DNA of 64,000 nucleotides from Calvatia gigantea (GCA_025093985.1 JACAAK010000004.1:3596001-3660000), one strand, 5' to 3'. Shown: positions 10,905 through 22,621, counted from the stretch's first letter. The notes: generated by a model not told the origin, from the letters alone. Program-made: numbers and translations.

Positions 10905-13031
10905 CTACTTTCCGATACTTTCTTTCTCCTGCTCCTGGTGGTGCTCTCTGTTTAACTGCTCTCCGACACGCTTCTTCTGCTTCTCGTGCTCCTCTTCCTC
11001 GTAAACTGAATGGTGGAACCGAGACGTCATTCCTGGATCTGACTTCCTGAGCAAGGCAAAGTACTTACGGAACGCAAGTTCTTCCAGTGACCTATGAGCT
11101 GTCTCTGGGAACATGAAGTATACAAAGGCGACCTCGAACCCAAGCCAGACGCAGTAACTGATATAGAATCTCCAACCGGAGTTGGCGATGCCGATTGGGT
11201 TGACAAATTGGTTGAAGAAACCAGCCATACGCCCGAACCACTGGAATACTGTGATGCCCTTGGCACGAACATGGAATGGGAAGAGTTCGACAAGGAACGC
11301 TATTTAGGTATTTATTGTGAGTATCTAAAACACTTCGGTTATCATGAATACTTACTGTAAGTGAGGGCATTGAAGGCAACGTTATACGCTGGGCTATAGA
11401 GGAAGATGAAGCTGCATAGTGGGTTAGTGTAGGTAAGACGCGTAGTCCCCAAAAACACCTACGCAATGACAGTACGAGAGGCGCCTTGGCTCTTGGTCAT
11501 TTCATATTTGGCACTGGCAACCGTCCATCCGGTGAAGATAAGCAAAATTGAAATAGTGCAGAGCTGTTCATCCAGGTGAGGCAAACTTTCTGACAAAAAA
11601 CGCCAGACTCACGAGGTACATTGGCCTACGTTTAAACCTAGATATGGTCAAAGCGAGAGCTGTGGCGTTGAGGAAGCCCCAGCAGGTGTTAGCCAAGTTG
11701 ATCAAGTTCTTCGTTCGGTTATCGGTTATTCCAACATTATCGAGAATGCGGGCCAAGAAGTACCTGGGACCAGAGCCTCAACCAACCTGAATCCGAACTC
11801 AAGAGGAGGAAGGCGACTCACGAAATCAAGCCGTTACCACTCCATTGCGTAAAAAGGCCAAGGAACGAAGCAATTACCAACCGTTTTCTCATACCCACTT
11901 GGGAAAGCATGTCCATCCAGCCGACCTTCGAAGTCTCTTTTTCTAGCTTCAACGTCTGCTCGATTTGGATGTATTCAGCCTTAACGAATTCCGAGTTGGC
12001 ATCGCCTTCAGCGTGGTATTTTACGAGGATGGCCATGGCTTCGTCACCGCGCCCGCGAGAAATAAGCCAGCGGGGAGACTCAGGGAGGGCGAAGATGAAC
12101 GCTATTTGCAGGAGGGAGGGGAAGATTTGGAGCAACGAGGGGATGCGCCAGCCCCAGCTGGATGACATTGAGAAGGTGCCCAGAGTGATACCTGCGGCAA
12201 CGATTGCACCTGAGGACGGACGTTGAGTTGGTTGACTTAGAAAGAGGCTATGAGGGGCAAGCACCGATGAAGTAGCAGGAGTTGAATAAAGAGCCCATGA
12301 TTGCGCGTTCTTTAGGGTGGGATAGCTCTGCTCGATCTTCAATCGACTGCACAAAGAAGGCTCAAGGGAGTGGTGCGTACCTCCTATGAGGGACGAAGCT
12401 GCCACAATAGCAACCGGGATACCCAATCCAAGGATGAAACGCGAAATGACGAACATTGCGACTGGACGCAAGATATCAGCTGTTATTTGGGACGGTCTCT
12501 CAAAGCGCAAACCGCACAATTTTGCGACGCTGCCTGAAGTACTGCGCCAATGACCATAATGACGCTGCCGCAAACGATTGACCATCTCCGACCCAGGCCA
12601 TCGCTTAGGAGAGGTACGAAAGGAAGAGACAGTATAGCTCCGAGAGAATACATGGAGGACATGAGACCCAGCAGGGTCGAGCGAGGAGAGTGAAAGACTA
12701 GGAGATAAATAAGTGTTTTCGACCCTCAATCTACAAGCCAACTTGGGATCTTACAAGTATCAAAGGAGTTAACGGCTTGCAACCCGTTTATCATCGAAGA
12801 GTCGAATCTTGTTTCCGATCTTTAGTTACTAATAGCACTCGTCAGGTTCGAGGGTGCTTACCCACTCGTCATTTCCACACCGATACATGTCGGGAATAAA
12901 ATCAGATACAATATACGAAGATTTGGCTTCCGATACCAGGGTGTCGTGTCTTGCTTCGCCATCTGCGATACTAAAGCATCAACAGATGGCCCGCCAGGAT
13001 TCGACTCCCTCTTTTGCTCATCGGAGGCCAT
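10905..13031 (-). CDS. MFS sugar transporter (lactose/hexose permease type)
   Basis: A multi-exon minus-strand gene. Exon 1 (13031-12862) encodes a hydrophilic N-terminus and the first membrane helix (L-Y-L-I-L-F-P-T-C-I-G). Intron 12861-12808 restores G-F-D-S-S-M-I-N-G-L-Q, the family's G(Y/F)DxSxxNG motif. Downstream are D-G-L-G-R-R-W (loop 2-3 motif), R-F-I-L-G-L-G, P-E-S-P-R-W-L-I-S-R-G-R (end of TM6) and, in the last exon, F-P-E-T-A-H-R-S-L-E-E-L-A, the PET-type signature after TM12. These are hallmarks of the major facilitator sugar-porter family with 12 helices, so a plasma-membrane proton-coupled or facilitative sugar carrier is likely. The central exons (12741-11818) show helices broken by several introns that I did not map individually. 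The last intron near 11060 could be only about 30 nt. Substrate unknown. Confidence 0.85.
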
Positions 13032-14234
13032 TTTACACCGGTATCGTCAAGTTGCTCGTAGATTGGTAAGGGGTCTCTACCGAGGAGGGAAGGAACCAAT
13101 CCATCAGCAAGAATCCAAACCTCCCTTTAAATAACTTTTCAAGAAGCCAGGACATCTGAAGGAGGCGGGGAAGCGGTTCGGTGGGGTTACAGCGAAGTCC
13201 TTCGAGTATCTTGATTGACGGGAGTGGTGAATATTCTTCCAGGAAATTTCCGCATACACAATCGACTTGTCATGGGACGTTTTGTGTTCTTATTTACGCT
13301 ACCTTCGAGAAGCGAGGAGAGCGTGGAAGTCTTGATGGTTTTCCGGGGGAAAGTGATAGACAAAAGGAGCTACCTTTACCTGTTGCTACTGTCATCAGAG
13401 GGAAACTAACCGGCTAGCGGGGGACTTCTATGGTTCCGTTTTGCTTTGTACTGACCGGTCCTAAATTCAGCTCTATGCGCATTATTTGATGCGCGTAGGT
13501 GGGATGATTTACTTTTTCCAATCTTCATCCATAATGCATAAGGCTTGGCCTTATATTGTGGTGTTGACGGGGAATTGTCGGGTCCATGACTTGGATGCGA
13601 AGTCAGCAAGCCTATTTGTAGTGCTTATCCGATCCATGGAGCCATCAAACGCGCCAAACATCCATTGAGAATAAAAAGCATCCAAATAGACGGGGAATCC
13701 AACATGCTTGATCTGACTGCCGGAGGCGTTCTACAATTGAAATGTTGTCGGGAAAAAAAGATTACGAGAGTCTTGGGATACTAAAGACACACATATGGTC
13801 ACCGCCCTAGAAGAGACACGGAACTTGTACCAGGTACAGGTACTTGATCCGGTTGTGGCATTGTGGTTGTGAATTCCTGCGAACTCGTAATGACTGGTCA
13901 GAACATCAAACCTCCAAGATACAAACTCGGATAACGCGATCACGGGCCACGGAAAGAGGGTTTCACCGACCACGCAGCATAGTTGAAACCAGAAGTCCAG
14001 CTGACCTTGTACAATGCGTGCTTACCACTGAGCGCTGAGCGCTGAGCCCCCACCTCCTTGGCTTCGAAGCGGCACCTCAACTGACACCGCATAATGACAA
14101 ACCGGTCATGTGACTGAACTACCCCAAGATACCTGAGTTGACTCGCGTTTCCTCGACTTCTCCTACACTAGCAATCTTCCATCCGATTTCGTGTACAACT
14201 CGGTTTATAACCAGTTAATCATACCAACACTACA
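13032..14234. other. intergenic, no recognised gene
   Basis: This is the divergent space between the transporter (-) and NEDD8 (+). Frames are short and featureless. A small direct repeat GAGCGCT stands at about 14029-14045. Confidence 0.45.
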
Positions 14235-14708
14235 ATGTTGATCAAGGTTAAGGTGCGCATGGGCGTCCCTACAACCTCACCTCACAAGCTGATGAATCCA
14301 CCATGCTAGACCCTCACCGGCAAAGAGGTATGGACGGCTAACCTCTAGATCGCCCAAAATGGTTGTAACTCTCGGCTCATTTTGTTATTCCATTACGCAG
14401 ATAGAGCTTGATATTGACCCCGATGACAAGGTATGGCAGCCCTTCTCGGTTCAGCGGCCTCCCTTTATCCACGTCGAGTGATTTTACAGATTACACGCAT
14501 CAAGGAGAAAGTCGAGGAGCAATCTGGCGTCCCCCCACCACAACAGCGATTGATTTTTGGTGGTCGCCAAATGTACGCAATCAAAATTTCTGCTTCATGA
14601 TGATTCTAAACTATTGATCATAGGCCTGATGATAAGACAGCAAAGGATTTCAACATCACGGCCGGGGCCGTACTACATCTTGTTCTTGCGCTCCGTGGAG
14701 GGTGGTAA
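14235..14708 (+). CDS. RUB1: NEDD8/RUB1 ubiquitin-like modifier
   Basis: Five exons, 14235-14252, 14310-14327, 14401-14430, 14490-14572 and 14624-14708, join in phase to 77 residues. The protein starts M-L-I-K-V-K-T-L-T-G-K-E-I-E-L-D-I and ends [10 protein letters not shown]. Ala72 before the LRGG end (A-L-R-G-G) and the I-K-E-x-V-E-E-Q-x-G-V-P-P helix identify NEDD8 rather than ubiquitin, which has Arg72. The single Trp after Gly76 is the propeptide to be removed by a NEDD8 hydrolase before activation by the NAE1-UBA3 E1 and Ubc12. Its main targets are cullins. Three of the five exons are very short (18, 18 and 30 nt). Confidence 0.96.
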
Positions 14709-15339
14709 AGACCTTAGATCGCGAGGGGGTCCCCCGGCAGGTTGGCGACTAGACAAGTTCTTTAATAAGCAGTTGCACTGTTGGGTATACCACTTGTCCT
14801 CCAACGGCGTTTACAATCACCTGGAGGATGATTGTGGCCTTTTGATATTCGAATATACCCTGCCCTTTGACATTCGTAACAGACACGACGGATTATGCTC
14901 TGATCTCACTCGCGTCTGCATAGTACCTGATACGAATTCACATGGCGAGTTGCGACCTGTCGCGACCTGCGACTTGATCATCTTTATCGACGTAAAAAAC
15001 GATCAGTTATTGATGTTAGTTCTACCATCAAAGTGACCCTCTCCAGAACGAATCACTCCAGAATTTCCCAGCCGACCCTCCCCATCTATGTACCTCGCCC
15101 CTACATATGTCGTCTTGCCGCGGACGAGGCACAATGAGCCCGTATTCCAAAGGAACAAGGTCTCTTGGTTTATCCGGCATTGCCAGTCTCGGTAACAAAA
15201 CCGCCGTTGAAATATTAATCACTGAACACAAATAGGTCATCGTCTTCCGTTTGATGTAGGATCAAGATGTCGCAAATAGCTTCTCACTACAACTTCCTTT
15301 ATATTCCTTCGAAAGAGACTGACTCATGATTCATGCTTC
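14709..15339. other. intergenic, no recognised gene
   Basis: This is the 3' flank of NEDD8 and the promoter side of the DUF6533 gene. The open frame continuing past NEDD8 to 15036 is out of register with it and has no motif. Confidence 0.4.
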
Positions 15340-17065
15340 ATGTCTGCCACGTTCTCACTCAGTGAAATCGTGCAATCACAAGCAACTAGAGTGAGTTGTC
15401 AACTTCATGCCTTCCTTTCGTCCTCACTGCTTACACTATGGGCTTAGTATACATATGGTGAGTGCCTTGTCCGCTCTCCGACCCCCAACTAATAGCACAT
15501 CCCCCAGTTGCTGCGGAGTTTCTCCTAATCTGGGATATTTTGTTGACATTAGCCGATGAGGTTAGTCGTCGACCACACATTTAAGCGACGGGGAAATCTG
15601 AGATAACCTCAGGTTAGATATGTATGGCCTTCCCGTTGGAATGTGGTGAAGTTTCTCTTTTTCGTCGTGAGTGAATTGAGGTCACAACTCCAAGTTCAAC
15701 CCGTGATCACCCCACAGAATCGTTACTGCCCTCCTATCCTTTTCGCCTTTGACATCTGGTGTACGTGGACATACGAATAGAGAAGGTTCCCCAGTTATGA
15801 ACTGACATCATTCCAGACCTATTTGCAACAGATTTGAGTGCATCTGTGCGTCTTTCTCTTCTTTCGTGGAGACGACTGACTCACAAGACTAGTCGTATGT
15901 CATCACCGAATCTGGGCCGCATGCAGGTGTCCTATATACATTTATAGCTGCAGATCTTTATGGATCGGGCCAACCGTTTTGGGGATTGTGGTTTTCGCCA
16001 CAATCGAATGTAAGCCTACTTTCCACATAGCCAAAGGTATCAGACTCAAAGGCTCGACATAGACACGCTGGTCTTGCGAATTTATGCTTTGTATAGATCG
16101 AAATTGATCCTCCATCTCCTATCGTCATTGTGCCTTGTGAGTAGCTCCTAGAAGGTTGCCAACACCAAGGGTCTAATTACTTTTGAAGGTGTCGGCAGGA
16201 ACCATGACAACAGCAACTTTGTATTGGTTCTTTTCAGAATTCAAGTGTAAGCCATATAACTCTTCCTTAATATCGAGACTGAATTAGGTTTAGGGTACCC
16301 CCCACATAGTTCACCCGTACCCGGATGCATAGCACAGTGTATAGGGCCCTCGTGCAAGACGCTTTTGGTATTATTCTGGGTACCTCTCTTCGTTTTTGAG
16401 ATCGGTCTGTACAATTTTATTTCTGTCGCCCAGCCTGGTTTTGTTGACACATCATGCCTGTAGCTGTGTTGTTATTTATTGTGTTCGATACTTGGCGAAA
16501 TCGTAATTTATCTCCATCCTTTATAAGGCGGACCTCAACTAAAGAGTCAATCAGGCGCCACGATGCGTTCGGATGGCCGTGTAAGGCTTGCCTCGGTCAT
16601 CTATCGCGATGGTACGCTCTCCTGTTTGATATGTGTACCAAATCTTATGTTTATTATAGGAATTTTTTATTACTTATGTGAGCCTTCAGCTCCCTCCTCG
16701 TCACGGTTATGGTTAATTGTCTTTCCCTGGCAGTTATGATTGGTGGGTTGGCGAGATGACTCCGAAAGCTAAAGAAAGATCTTACCAAAACCTGTTCTCT
16801 TTACATCAGGCATTTCGACATTTAACCTGTTCACTTGGACCTTTGCACCACCTGCCTTGTATTATCTTGGTTCAAGGTAGGCTTAACATTGTATGATTTG
16901 CCTGCCGTTACTGAGAAGGTCATCATCTCTAAGCCTTATGCGGAGCCTCCAGTCGGTCATTTGTTCAAGGTAGGTTCGCGGTCAGAGCGCACAGGTCGTA
17001 CACATGTATTTGGCACGTTGACTGGTGTATTCCAGGTTGACGATAAACATTCGGGAAACAGTTGA
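15340..17065 (+). CDS. DUF6533-family multi-pass membrane protein
   Basis: A heavily split gene. Starting at the ATG at 15340, in-phase exons give T-R-Y-T-Y-V-A-A-E-F-L-L, then W-D-I-L-L-T-L-A-D-E. The next exons give V-R-Y-V-W-P-S-R-W-N-V-V-K-F-L-F-F-V and N-R-Y-C-P-P-I-L-F-A-F-D-I-W. This D-E-V-R-Y-x-W-x-S-R-W...K-x-L-F...N-R-Y pattern is the DUF6533 signature of mushroom fungi. Later exons read T-L-V-L-R-I-Y-A-L-Y, R-D-G-T-L and F-N-L-F-T-W-T-F-A-P-P-A-L-Y-Y-L, all matching the later helices. One exon (15448-15457) is only 10 nt. The 3' end is uncertain; 17065 is the last stop of a compatible frame, and the gene may end near 16890. Function of the family is unknown. Confidence 0.65.
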
Positions 17066-18004
17066 TTCGGGGAAAAAATTCGGACCTTCCAGAAATCTCG
17101 ATTCCCTCAGTTTCACGGAAGGACAAAACTCCTCAAACTTCCGATCGCTCAGTGGAACGCAGACATACTTTCAGTTCAGAGACCTCAGCTTAGGATGAAC
17201 GAGATTTCGTCGTGGTCGACATTACTTGTTAGAAAACATAGATCACTTTTTTTCCTGGTAGAACGACCTACGAAATTTTGGAATATTTATTAATGAATAC
17301 CTGTCAGTTCGACTTTCAGATATACCAAACCTTGCCCCCACCCTTATCGGGTTGGGGCTGGGTGTTCAGGCGGTGACATCACAGTTGTTTCACCCGAGCA
17401 ACATCGGGAAGTTCTGGTAGGCGAATGCGCCGGACAAATGGGTGTAACTGGTATCGCCGGCTCGTAGAAACTAGAATGGTCATTCGCAATGCCTTGAAAG
17501 TTGGGCTAGAAGTATCGGGTCGACGTTAGTGTGAGTGGGCTTCAATTTGTTTACCACATCGAAGCATGCGTTGATACATGTCGCTCCACGATTTCAAAGC
17601 TGGAAGCCCCCAGAGGACTTAGTGCGGCAGTTGGGTTGGACGAGCGGACACACTATGGATTTCCTTCGCACAACAAAAAACATATATTGTTTGTACAGGA
17701 GTTTTTAGGCTCTGACCAGAGTGCACCGATCAGTGCTTCATTATTTGGAGTTGGCATCGAGTGGCATTCTGAGAGCGCAATCGGCGTTTATGACGCTGCA
17801 TGGTGGACAGCGGCGGAATCCCGAGACCTCATAAACCGAATAACCAATAGTGATTTCCATATTTGGTTTAAGGCTTTCCGTAAACGCATCTAATCGCTAG
17901 AAAGGTGAGGGCATATGGAAGAGCAGTCAAAACTACAAAAGCCAGGCTAATCAGCGGGCACTAGTTGCGACAGTGGGATTCTTGTGCGCCTCCACATACT
18001 TCCA
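17066..18004. other. intergenic, one unexplained 120-codon frame
   Basis: A single open frame at 17531-17893 (+) has no recognisable motif, no signal peptide and no clear splice partners. I leave it uncalled. The remainder shows nothing. Confidence 0.35.
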
Positions 18005-19681
18005 ATGGGTGTTCTCACTAAAGCTACCTCATTATTACTATGTTTCTTCGCGCTTGGTGCGCCACCTTTTTCTTCACTCCCGTTCACACAGGCAGCCCCA
18101 GTTCAGGTGAGTATCACTGATCTGACTTGTTTGAATACGGAAAAGGCTAACACACGGCTCGCCTTCGTTAGAATGAAGTTCGTCAGCTCGATAGTCTCCT
18201 CGGCCAGAATGGGATCCTCAACTTCGGCGTCGGGGGTAAAAGTGCCGACGCTGGTGCATCAAGCCAAAAACAGGCTCGTCAGCTTGACAGTCTGTTAGCC
18301 AACAACGGACTGCTCAACCTTGGTATCCAGAACCCAACTCCTGGTGCCGGCACATCGAGCCAAAGGGAAGCTCGCCAACTCGACGCTTTGACAGGCCTCC
18401 TTGGCGGTACTCTTGGTGGTGGCGGCGGTGGAGGAGGAGAGGGTGGTGGTGGTGGGAAGGAAGCTCGCCAACTGGATGCTGTAACTGGTCTGCTCGGTGG
18501 TCTCGGCGGTCTCGGTGGCCTTGGCGGAGGCACTGGCAGTGCTGGAGGAGGAGGGGGTGGAGGCGGAAAAGAGGCCCGTCAACTCGATGCTGTGACTGGT
18601 CTCCTCGGTGGACTCGGTGGACTCAGTGGAAGCGGTGCTGCTGCTGCTGGGGGTGATGGCGGGAAGGAAGCCCGCCAGCTCGATGTTGTAACTGGTCTCC
18701 TCGGCGGCCTTGGTGGACTCGGTGGAAGCGGTGCTGCTGCTGGGGGTGGTGGCGGAAAAGAGGCCCGCCAACTCGATGTTGTAACTGGTCTCCTCGGTGG
18801 CCTTGGCGGACTTGGTGGACTCGGTGGAAGCGGTGCTGCTGCTGCTGCTGGGGGTGGTGGCGGGAAGGAAGCTCGTCAGCTCGATGTTGTAACTGGTCTC
18901 CTCGGTGGCCTTGGTGGACTCGGTGGAAGCGGTGCTGCTGCTGGGGGTGGTGGCGGAAAAGAGGCCCGTCAACTGGATGTTGTAACAGGTCTCCTCGGTG
19001 GACTCGGTGGACTCGGTGGACTCGGTGGAAGCGGCACTGCTGCTGGTGAGGGTGGTGGCGGGAAGGAAGCTCGTCAGCTCGATGTTGTAACTGGTCTCCT
19101 CGGTGGTCTCGGTGGTCTTGGTGGAGGTGCTGGTGGAGCTGGTGGAGGTGGCGGCGGTGGCGGAAAAGAGGCTCGCCAACTCAGCCAACTAGGCATTGTA
19201 ACTGGTCTCCTCGGTGGTCTTGGTGGCCTTGGTGGCGGTGGTGCTGGTGCTGGTGGAGGTGGAGGCGGGAAAGAAGCTCGCCAACTCAGCCAACTCGGTG
19301 CTGTAACTGGCCTCCTCGGTAGTCTTGGTGGTCTCGGTGCTGGTGGTGCCGGTGGCGGAGGTGGTGGTAAGGAGGCTCGGCAGTTTGTTGCGCCTTTGAA
19401 TGGCGCCCTTAGCATCGATTTGTCGACTATCCTTAAGGGAGCGGGGGCCACTGGTGAGCCACAAGGGACAGCGTCCGTTCAGTCCCGCCAAGCCGACAAA
19501 TTGACATTTGTCCCGGCATTATTGACTGACGTTGGGATCCTTCCTCCGCCTCCGGAGGGTGACGACTGGTATGTCAAATTTTCTCTAATATCGGGGTTTG
19601 AATGACTCTAATACCCTGCGTGGATATCAACAGAGGGTCAGTCAACTTCTAATTGACGAGCTTAATCCCCCAGAGAGATAG
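18005..19681 (+). CDS. secreted Leu/Gly-rich repeat precursor with K-E-A-R spacers
   Basis: Exon 1 (18005-18106) encodes a signal peptide ending near T-Q-A-A-P-V-Q. Intron 18107-18171 (GTGAGT...GTTAG) leads in phase to the repeat exon. That exon holds three lead units (V-R-Q-L-D-S-L-L, A-R-Q-L-D-S-L-L, A-R-Q-L-D-A-L-T), then ten K-E-A-R-Q sites. Nine of these begin units of the form Q-L-D-(A/V)-V-T-G-L-L-G-G followed by LGG runs, a short Ala/Ser part and a poly-Gly linker; two have an S-Q-L-G insert; the tenth is degenerate (Q-F-V-A-P-L). A non-repeated tail follows. A 3' intron (19569-19635) probably gives W-V-S-Q-L-L-I-D-E-L-N-P-P-E-R and a stop at 19679-19681; unspliced, the frame stops at 19605. 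The layout suggests a polyprotein cut at basic K-x-x-R sites in the secretory path, each product starting with Gln. Alternatively it is a structural glycine-rich wall protein. No family name can be given. Confidence 0.75.
18376..19390 (+). repeat. coding tandem repeat, about ten units
   Basis: In-frame units of roughly 27-36 codons recur across the precursor exon, each starting at the codons for EARQ and ending in a GGT/GGC-rich linker. Units at about 18660-19080 are nearly identical at DNA level, which points to recent unit gain by slippage or unequal exchange. Confidence 0.8.
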
Positions 19682-21515
19682 CAGGATTGAGTGTAGTCAA
19701 GTATCTGTTTCCGTAATCGATATATTTCTGTTCATAACATCACATAATTTCTTCCTCCTTTTCAATCCTGTGTTGCCGACAGGTGCTTGTTTGTATGCGC
19801 TTTGATACCATTCATCATGCGATTGCATTTATAAGGTAGCATTCAAGCGCACACGACGTGATCACATGACTCAAGCGTGACAAAATCCGTCGATGCAAGA
19901 AAACAGAATCTACACTTTTTGGGCGAAATTTGGGGCAAAAATCTCGCTGAGGGTTGATAGATATGACTTTGATACAGAATCCCCTCTGAGCTATTTTTGT
20001 CAATATTGCCCGCATTGGCGCCGGGATTTCAATTAAGTAGTTTTTTGGGCATCAGGACGCGCCAACGCGCCTATTAAGCAGGTGACGCACCCTCCCTGAG
20101 ATGCCACAAAAGCCTCTCAAGTACCGGAACCTCCAACCATTCCAGAAAAATACTTTCCGAGGGTCAAATAAATGACATAAATGGAAGATCACAAGGTTGA
20201 ATACTGAAAATATCCCGCTCAATTTCATTGAGCAATGTTGGGGGTTTGCAAAGCGGCAATATAGATTGCTTAATCCCTCATCATCTGCTGATGTTTTTGA
20301 GAGGAATGTTATTGAAGTCTTGGACAATGTTCCTCTTGAGTCGATGAGAAGGTAAGCCCCACGTCGTCCTCGATGCACCATTCCTGATTTGAAATCTGGA
20401 TTTGCGATCCGTGTGTAAGCATGGACTTACAACGGTCAACATTCAACGATCGTGCTAGCGTAATCACCGAAACAGGAAACCGTACATAAGCGATACCGAT
20501 ACTGATCCTCGCCCCTTTTCCCACTACTTTGATCATCACAACTGCTCATTTGTATACGCGTATTCACAACTCGTCCAATACACCGCCCGTGCCTGCTTAC
20601 TCGACTGTTCTCGTGAGTGACGTCTGCATACGCGCAGGCTTACACCGTGCTTTAAGGTTCACAGATGCCTATTCAAAAGGGTTAAATGCTCGCCAAGCAG
20701 CATGGGCAGCACGAAAATATCGGGGGCACCGTACTATCCCAGTCTCGATCTTCAAGGAAATGCCTGATTTATTACAGTATTAGATTATCTACATCAATAG
20801 TGTTCTTTATGCATTGTTCGCGTCGACTCATCAGTGTTCCTCCGGGTCAAGTCACACCGGGTCACACATCATGTGATGACCTGTGTTGCAGCATGAATCC
20901 CACCTTACCACGGCCGCGGTGGCTCTCGCCTATTGAGAAATGGGGAAATAACCCTCACGTCAGAACGAACTAGGTGACTTTAGGATTATGGAGGGTCGTT
21001 GTTTCGAAAATAGTTTACGGAAAACTTGCGTGGTCTGAACCGTCGCAAACCCGGATTGGAATTCGGTTGGATTAAAAATAGCATACTGATGGGCGGAGGT
21101 TCGAATATGATACGTCTAGTAAATACCAACTTAACGTCTGTATAACGAACTTAAAGCTGGAAAGAGTTCTCCATCTTCCAAAGTGAGCTTCCATGTAGTT
21201 TTAAAGCATTGGATATGCCATAAAAGTCTCCAGCTGACAGTTCTAACTAGTTTCCGAAGTAGCAAGCCGGAGGCCCGTGTATTGCGCGAACTTTAATGCA
21301 ACACAACCAAGAAATAACAACGACCATCGTCTCTGATACTATCAGAACGCAACCGGAGTTGGTGCGGATTTTGACAAATTAGCGGTCCACGAACCTTCGG
21401 CCAGCAGCGACATAATCCCCGAATCGCAAAGAAAAACAAACAAAGACGCATCGAAATGCGGGGCAAATGCAGAAAAATGACAGGACATATTCATACAATA
21501 GCGCCTAACAAAGGG
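19682..21515. other. intergenic, no recognised gene
   Basis: No supported gene. Frames on both strands are short. Positions 21092-21128 resemble 22176-22212, upstream of the next small secreted gene (shared GCGGAGG and TCTAG elements), so part of the promoter area is duplicated. Confidence 0.4.
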
Positions 21516-21523
21516 TATTAAAG
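21516..21523 (+). promoter_or_regulatory. TATA-like box
   Basis: TATTAAAG lies 91 bp upstream of the ATG at 21607. Its spacing is similar to the box upstream of the paralogous gene. Confidence 0.4.
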
Positions 21524-21606
21524 ACCAAAATACTCGGCCAGCATATCCCTAGAATTCAGTAACTGTTTGGATTCTTCCCTCCAAAGTACCTCTTTTCAAC
21601 GATATC

Positions 21607-21795
21607 ATGAAGTTCACTCTGCTCGTTCCAGTCCTCGCCCTCTTCCTCGGCAGTGTTGTTCAAGCTGCCCCTGTGCCTGAGCCACAGCTTGATAGTCTTC
21701 TCGGTGGCCTCGGCTTACCACTCCTTGGTGGTGGTGGTGGGGGAGGTTCTGGGGGCGACTCCCCTCAGGACATCAACGATGAAACCACTCGTTGA
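21607..21795 (+). CDS. small secreted Leu/Gly-rich protein, single unit (paralogue 1)
   Basis: Intronless, 62 residues. M-K-F-T-L-L-V-P-V-L-A-L-F-L-G-S-V-V-Q-A is a clear signal peptide with a cut after Q-A-A or Q-A. A short P-V-P-E-P pro-like linker leads to Q-L-D-S-L-L-G-G-L-G, followed by L-P-L-L, a run of seven Gly and the hydrophilic tail D-E-T-T-R. The mature start equals one unit of the repeat precursor at 18-19.7 kb (A-R-Q-L-D-S-L-L), so the gene looks like its single-unit relative. No cysteine is present, so it is not a typical effector. Function unknown: candidate secreted peptide or wall component. Confidence 0.75.
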   Translation: MKFTLLVPVLALFLGSVVQAAPVPEPQLDSLLGGLGLPLLGGGGGGGSGGDSPQDINDETTR

Positions 21796-22537
21796 GCGCT
21801 GAGCTCCAGCCCGGCGTCCTTGCCGCTGTATCAATTAGGTGCGCTCTTTGGCCTCTACTGACCTGAGACTGATTCTCAAGGTTTACGGTTCTAGTGATGA
21901 AGAAAGAAACTAGAAGAAATAGATAGAAATAGTGTCATGACCTTTCTGATGGATTTCATGTGATTTATGAACAAAGTGACGAATGCTTGTCCCCGTGTAT
22001 TCTTGTACCAGTTACGAATGAGATTGAAGTTGTTGCGGAAACTTGAAATTCGGAATTAAGTTCTCAGTGGCTCAGGCACCCAAGGTCTCATTGCGACAAT
22101 CGTCAGCAGTGCGACTTGTCGGGTAGTAAATCGTCCCAGCCCAAAAGGATTATAACAACAATCTTGCTGTCAATCAGCGGAGGCCCGGATAAGATATGTC
22201 TAGAAAACACTACCATGGTATCGAGAAAATTAATTAAGAGCTTGGCATAAGCCTTTGCAGACTCCTAAAACGGGGCCCCAGGCGCATCAGCCGCCACAGC
22301 TACATCATCGGAGTCCCGCATTGACAATTCTAGTTGATTTTGAGGTCATTTTAGTATATTATACCACGTTGGCGTGGCTTTTAGCATGCGAACAGTTGGC
22401 CATTAATGGTTTGCTGTGCCTCCTTACTCCCAGTGTGATCCACAAGTTCCAAAGGAAAATCGGCAAATACGCCCAAAAGATACCTAGGACAGCACAAAAA
22501 TATCGCAAAGAGTCTGCACGAGTCAGAGGGCCCAACA
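21796..22537. other. intergenic between the two small secreted genes
   Basis: This is the 3' flank of paralogue 1 and the promoter of paralogue 2. The duplicated upstream element is at 22176-22212. No gene is called; the 95-codon frame at 22255-22542 has no motif. Confidence 0.4.
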
Positions 22538-22545
22538 TATAAAAA
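22538..22545 (+). promoter_or_regulatory. TATA box
   Basis: TATAAAAA lies 84 bp upstream of the ATG at 22622 and is the clearest core promoter in the cluster. It suggests a strongly regulated or highly expressed gene. Confidence 0.6.
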
Positions 22546-22621
22546 CCTGGGTATTCAGACAAGCATTTCCTCAGAAATCAACGCGCATTTTCTCCTTTAT
22601 CCACATAACCACAACAACACA

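Noticed and set aside
17531..17893. 120-codon plus-strand frame
   Set aside because: No recognisable family, signal or splice context; kept only as an unexplained frame.
18295..19188. 297-codon Ser/Thr-rich open frame on the minus strand over the repeat precursor
   Set aside because: It is the antisense shadow of GGT/GGC-rich repeats; its periodic sequence mirrors the plus-strand units and it has no signal peptide.
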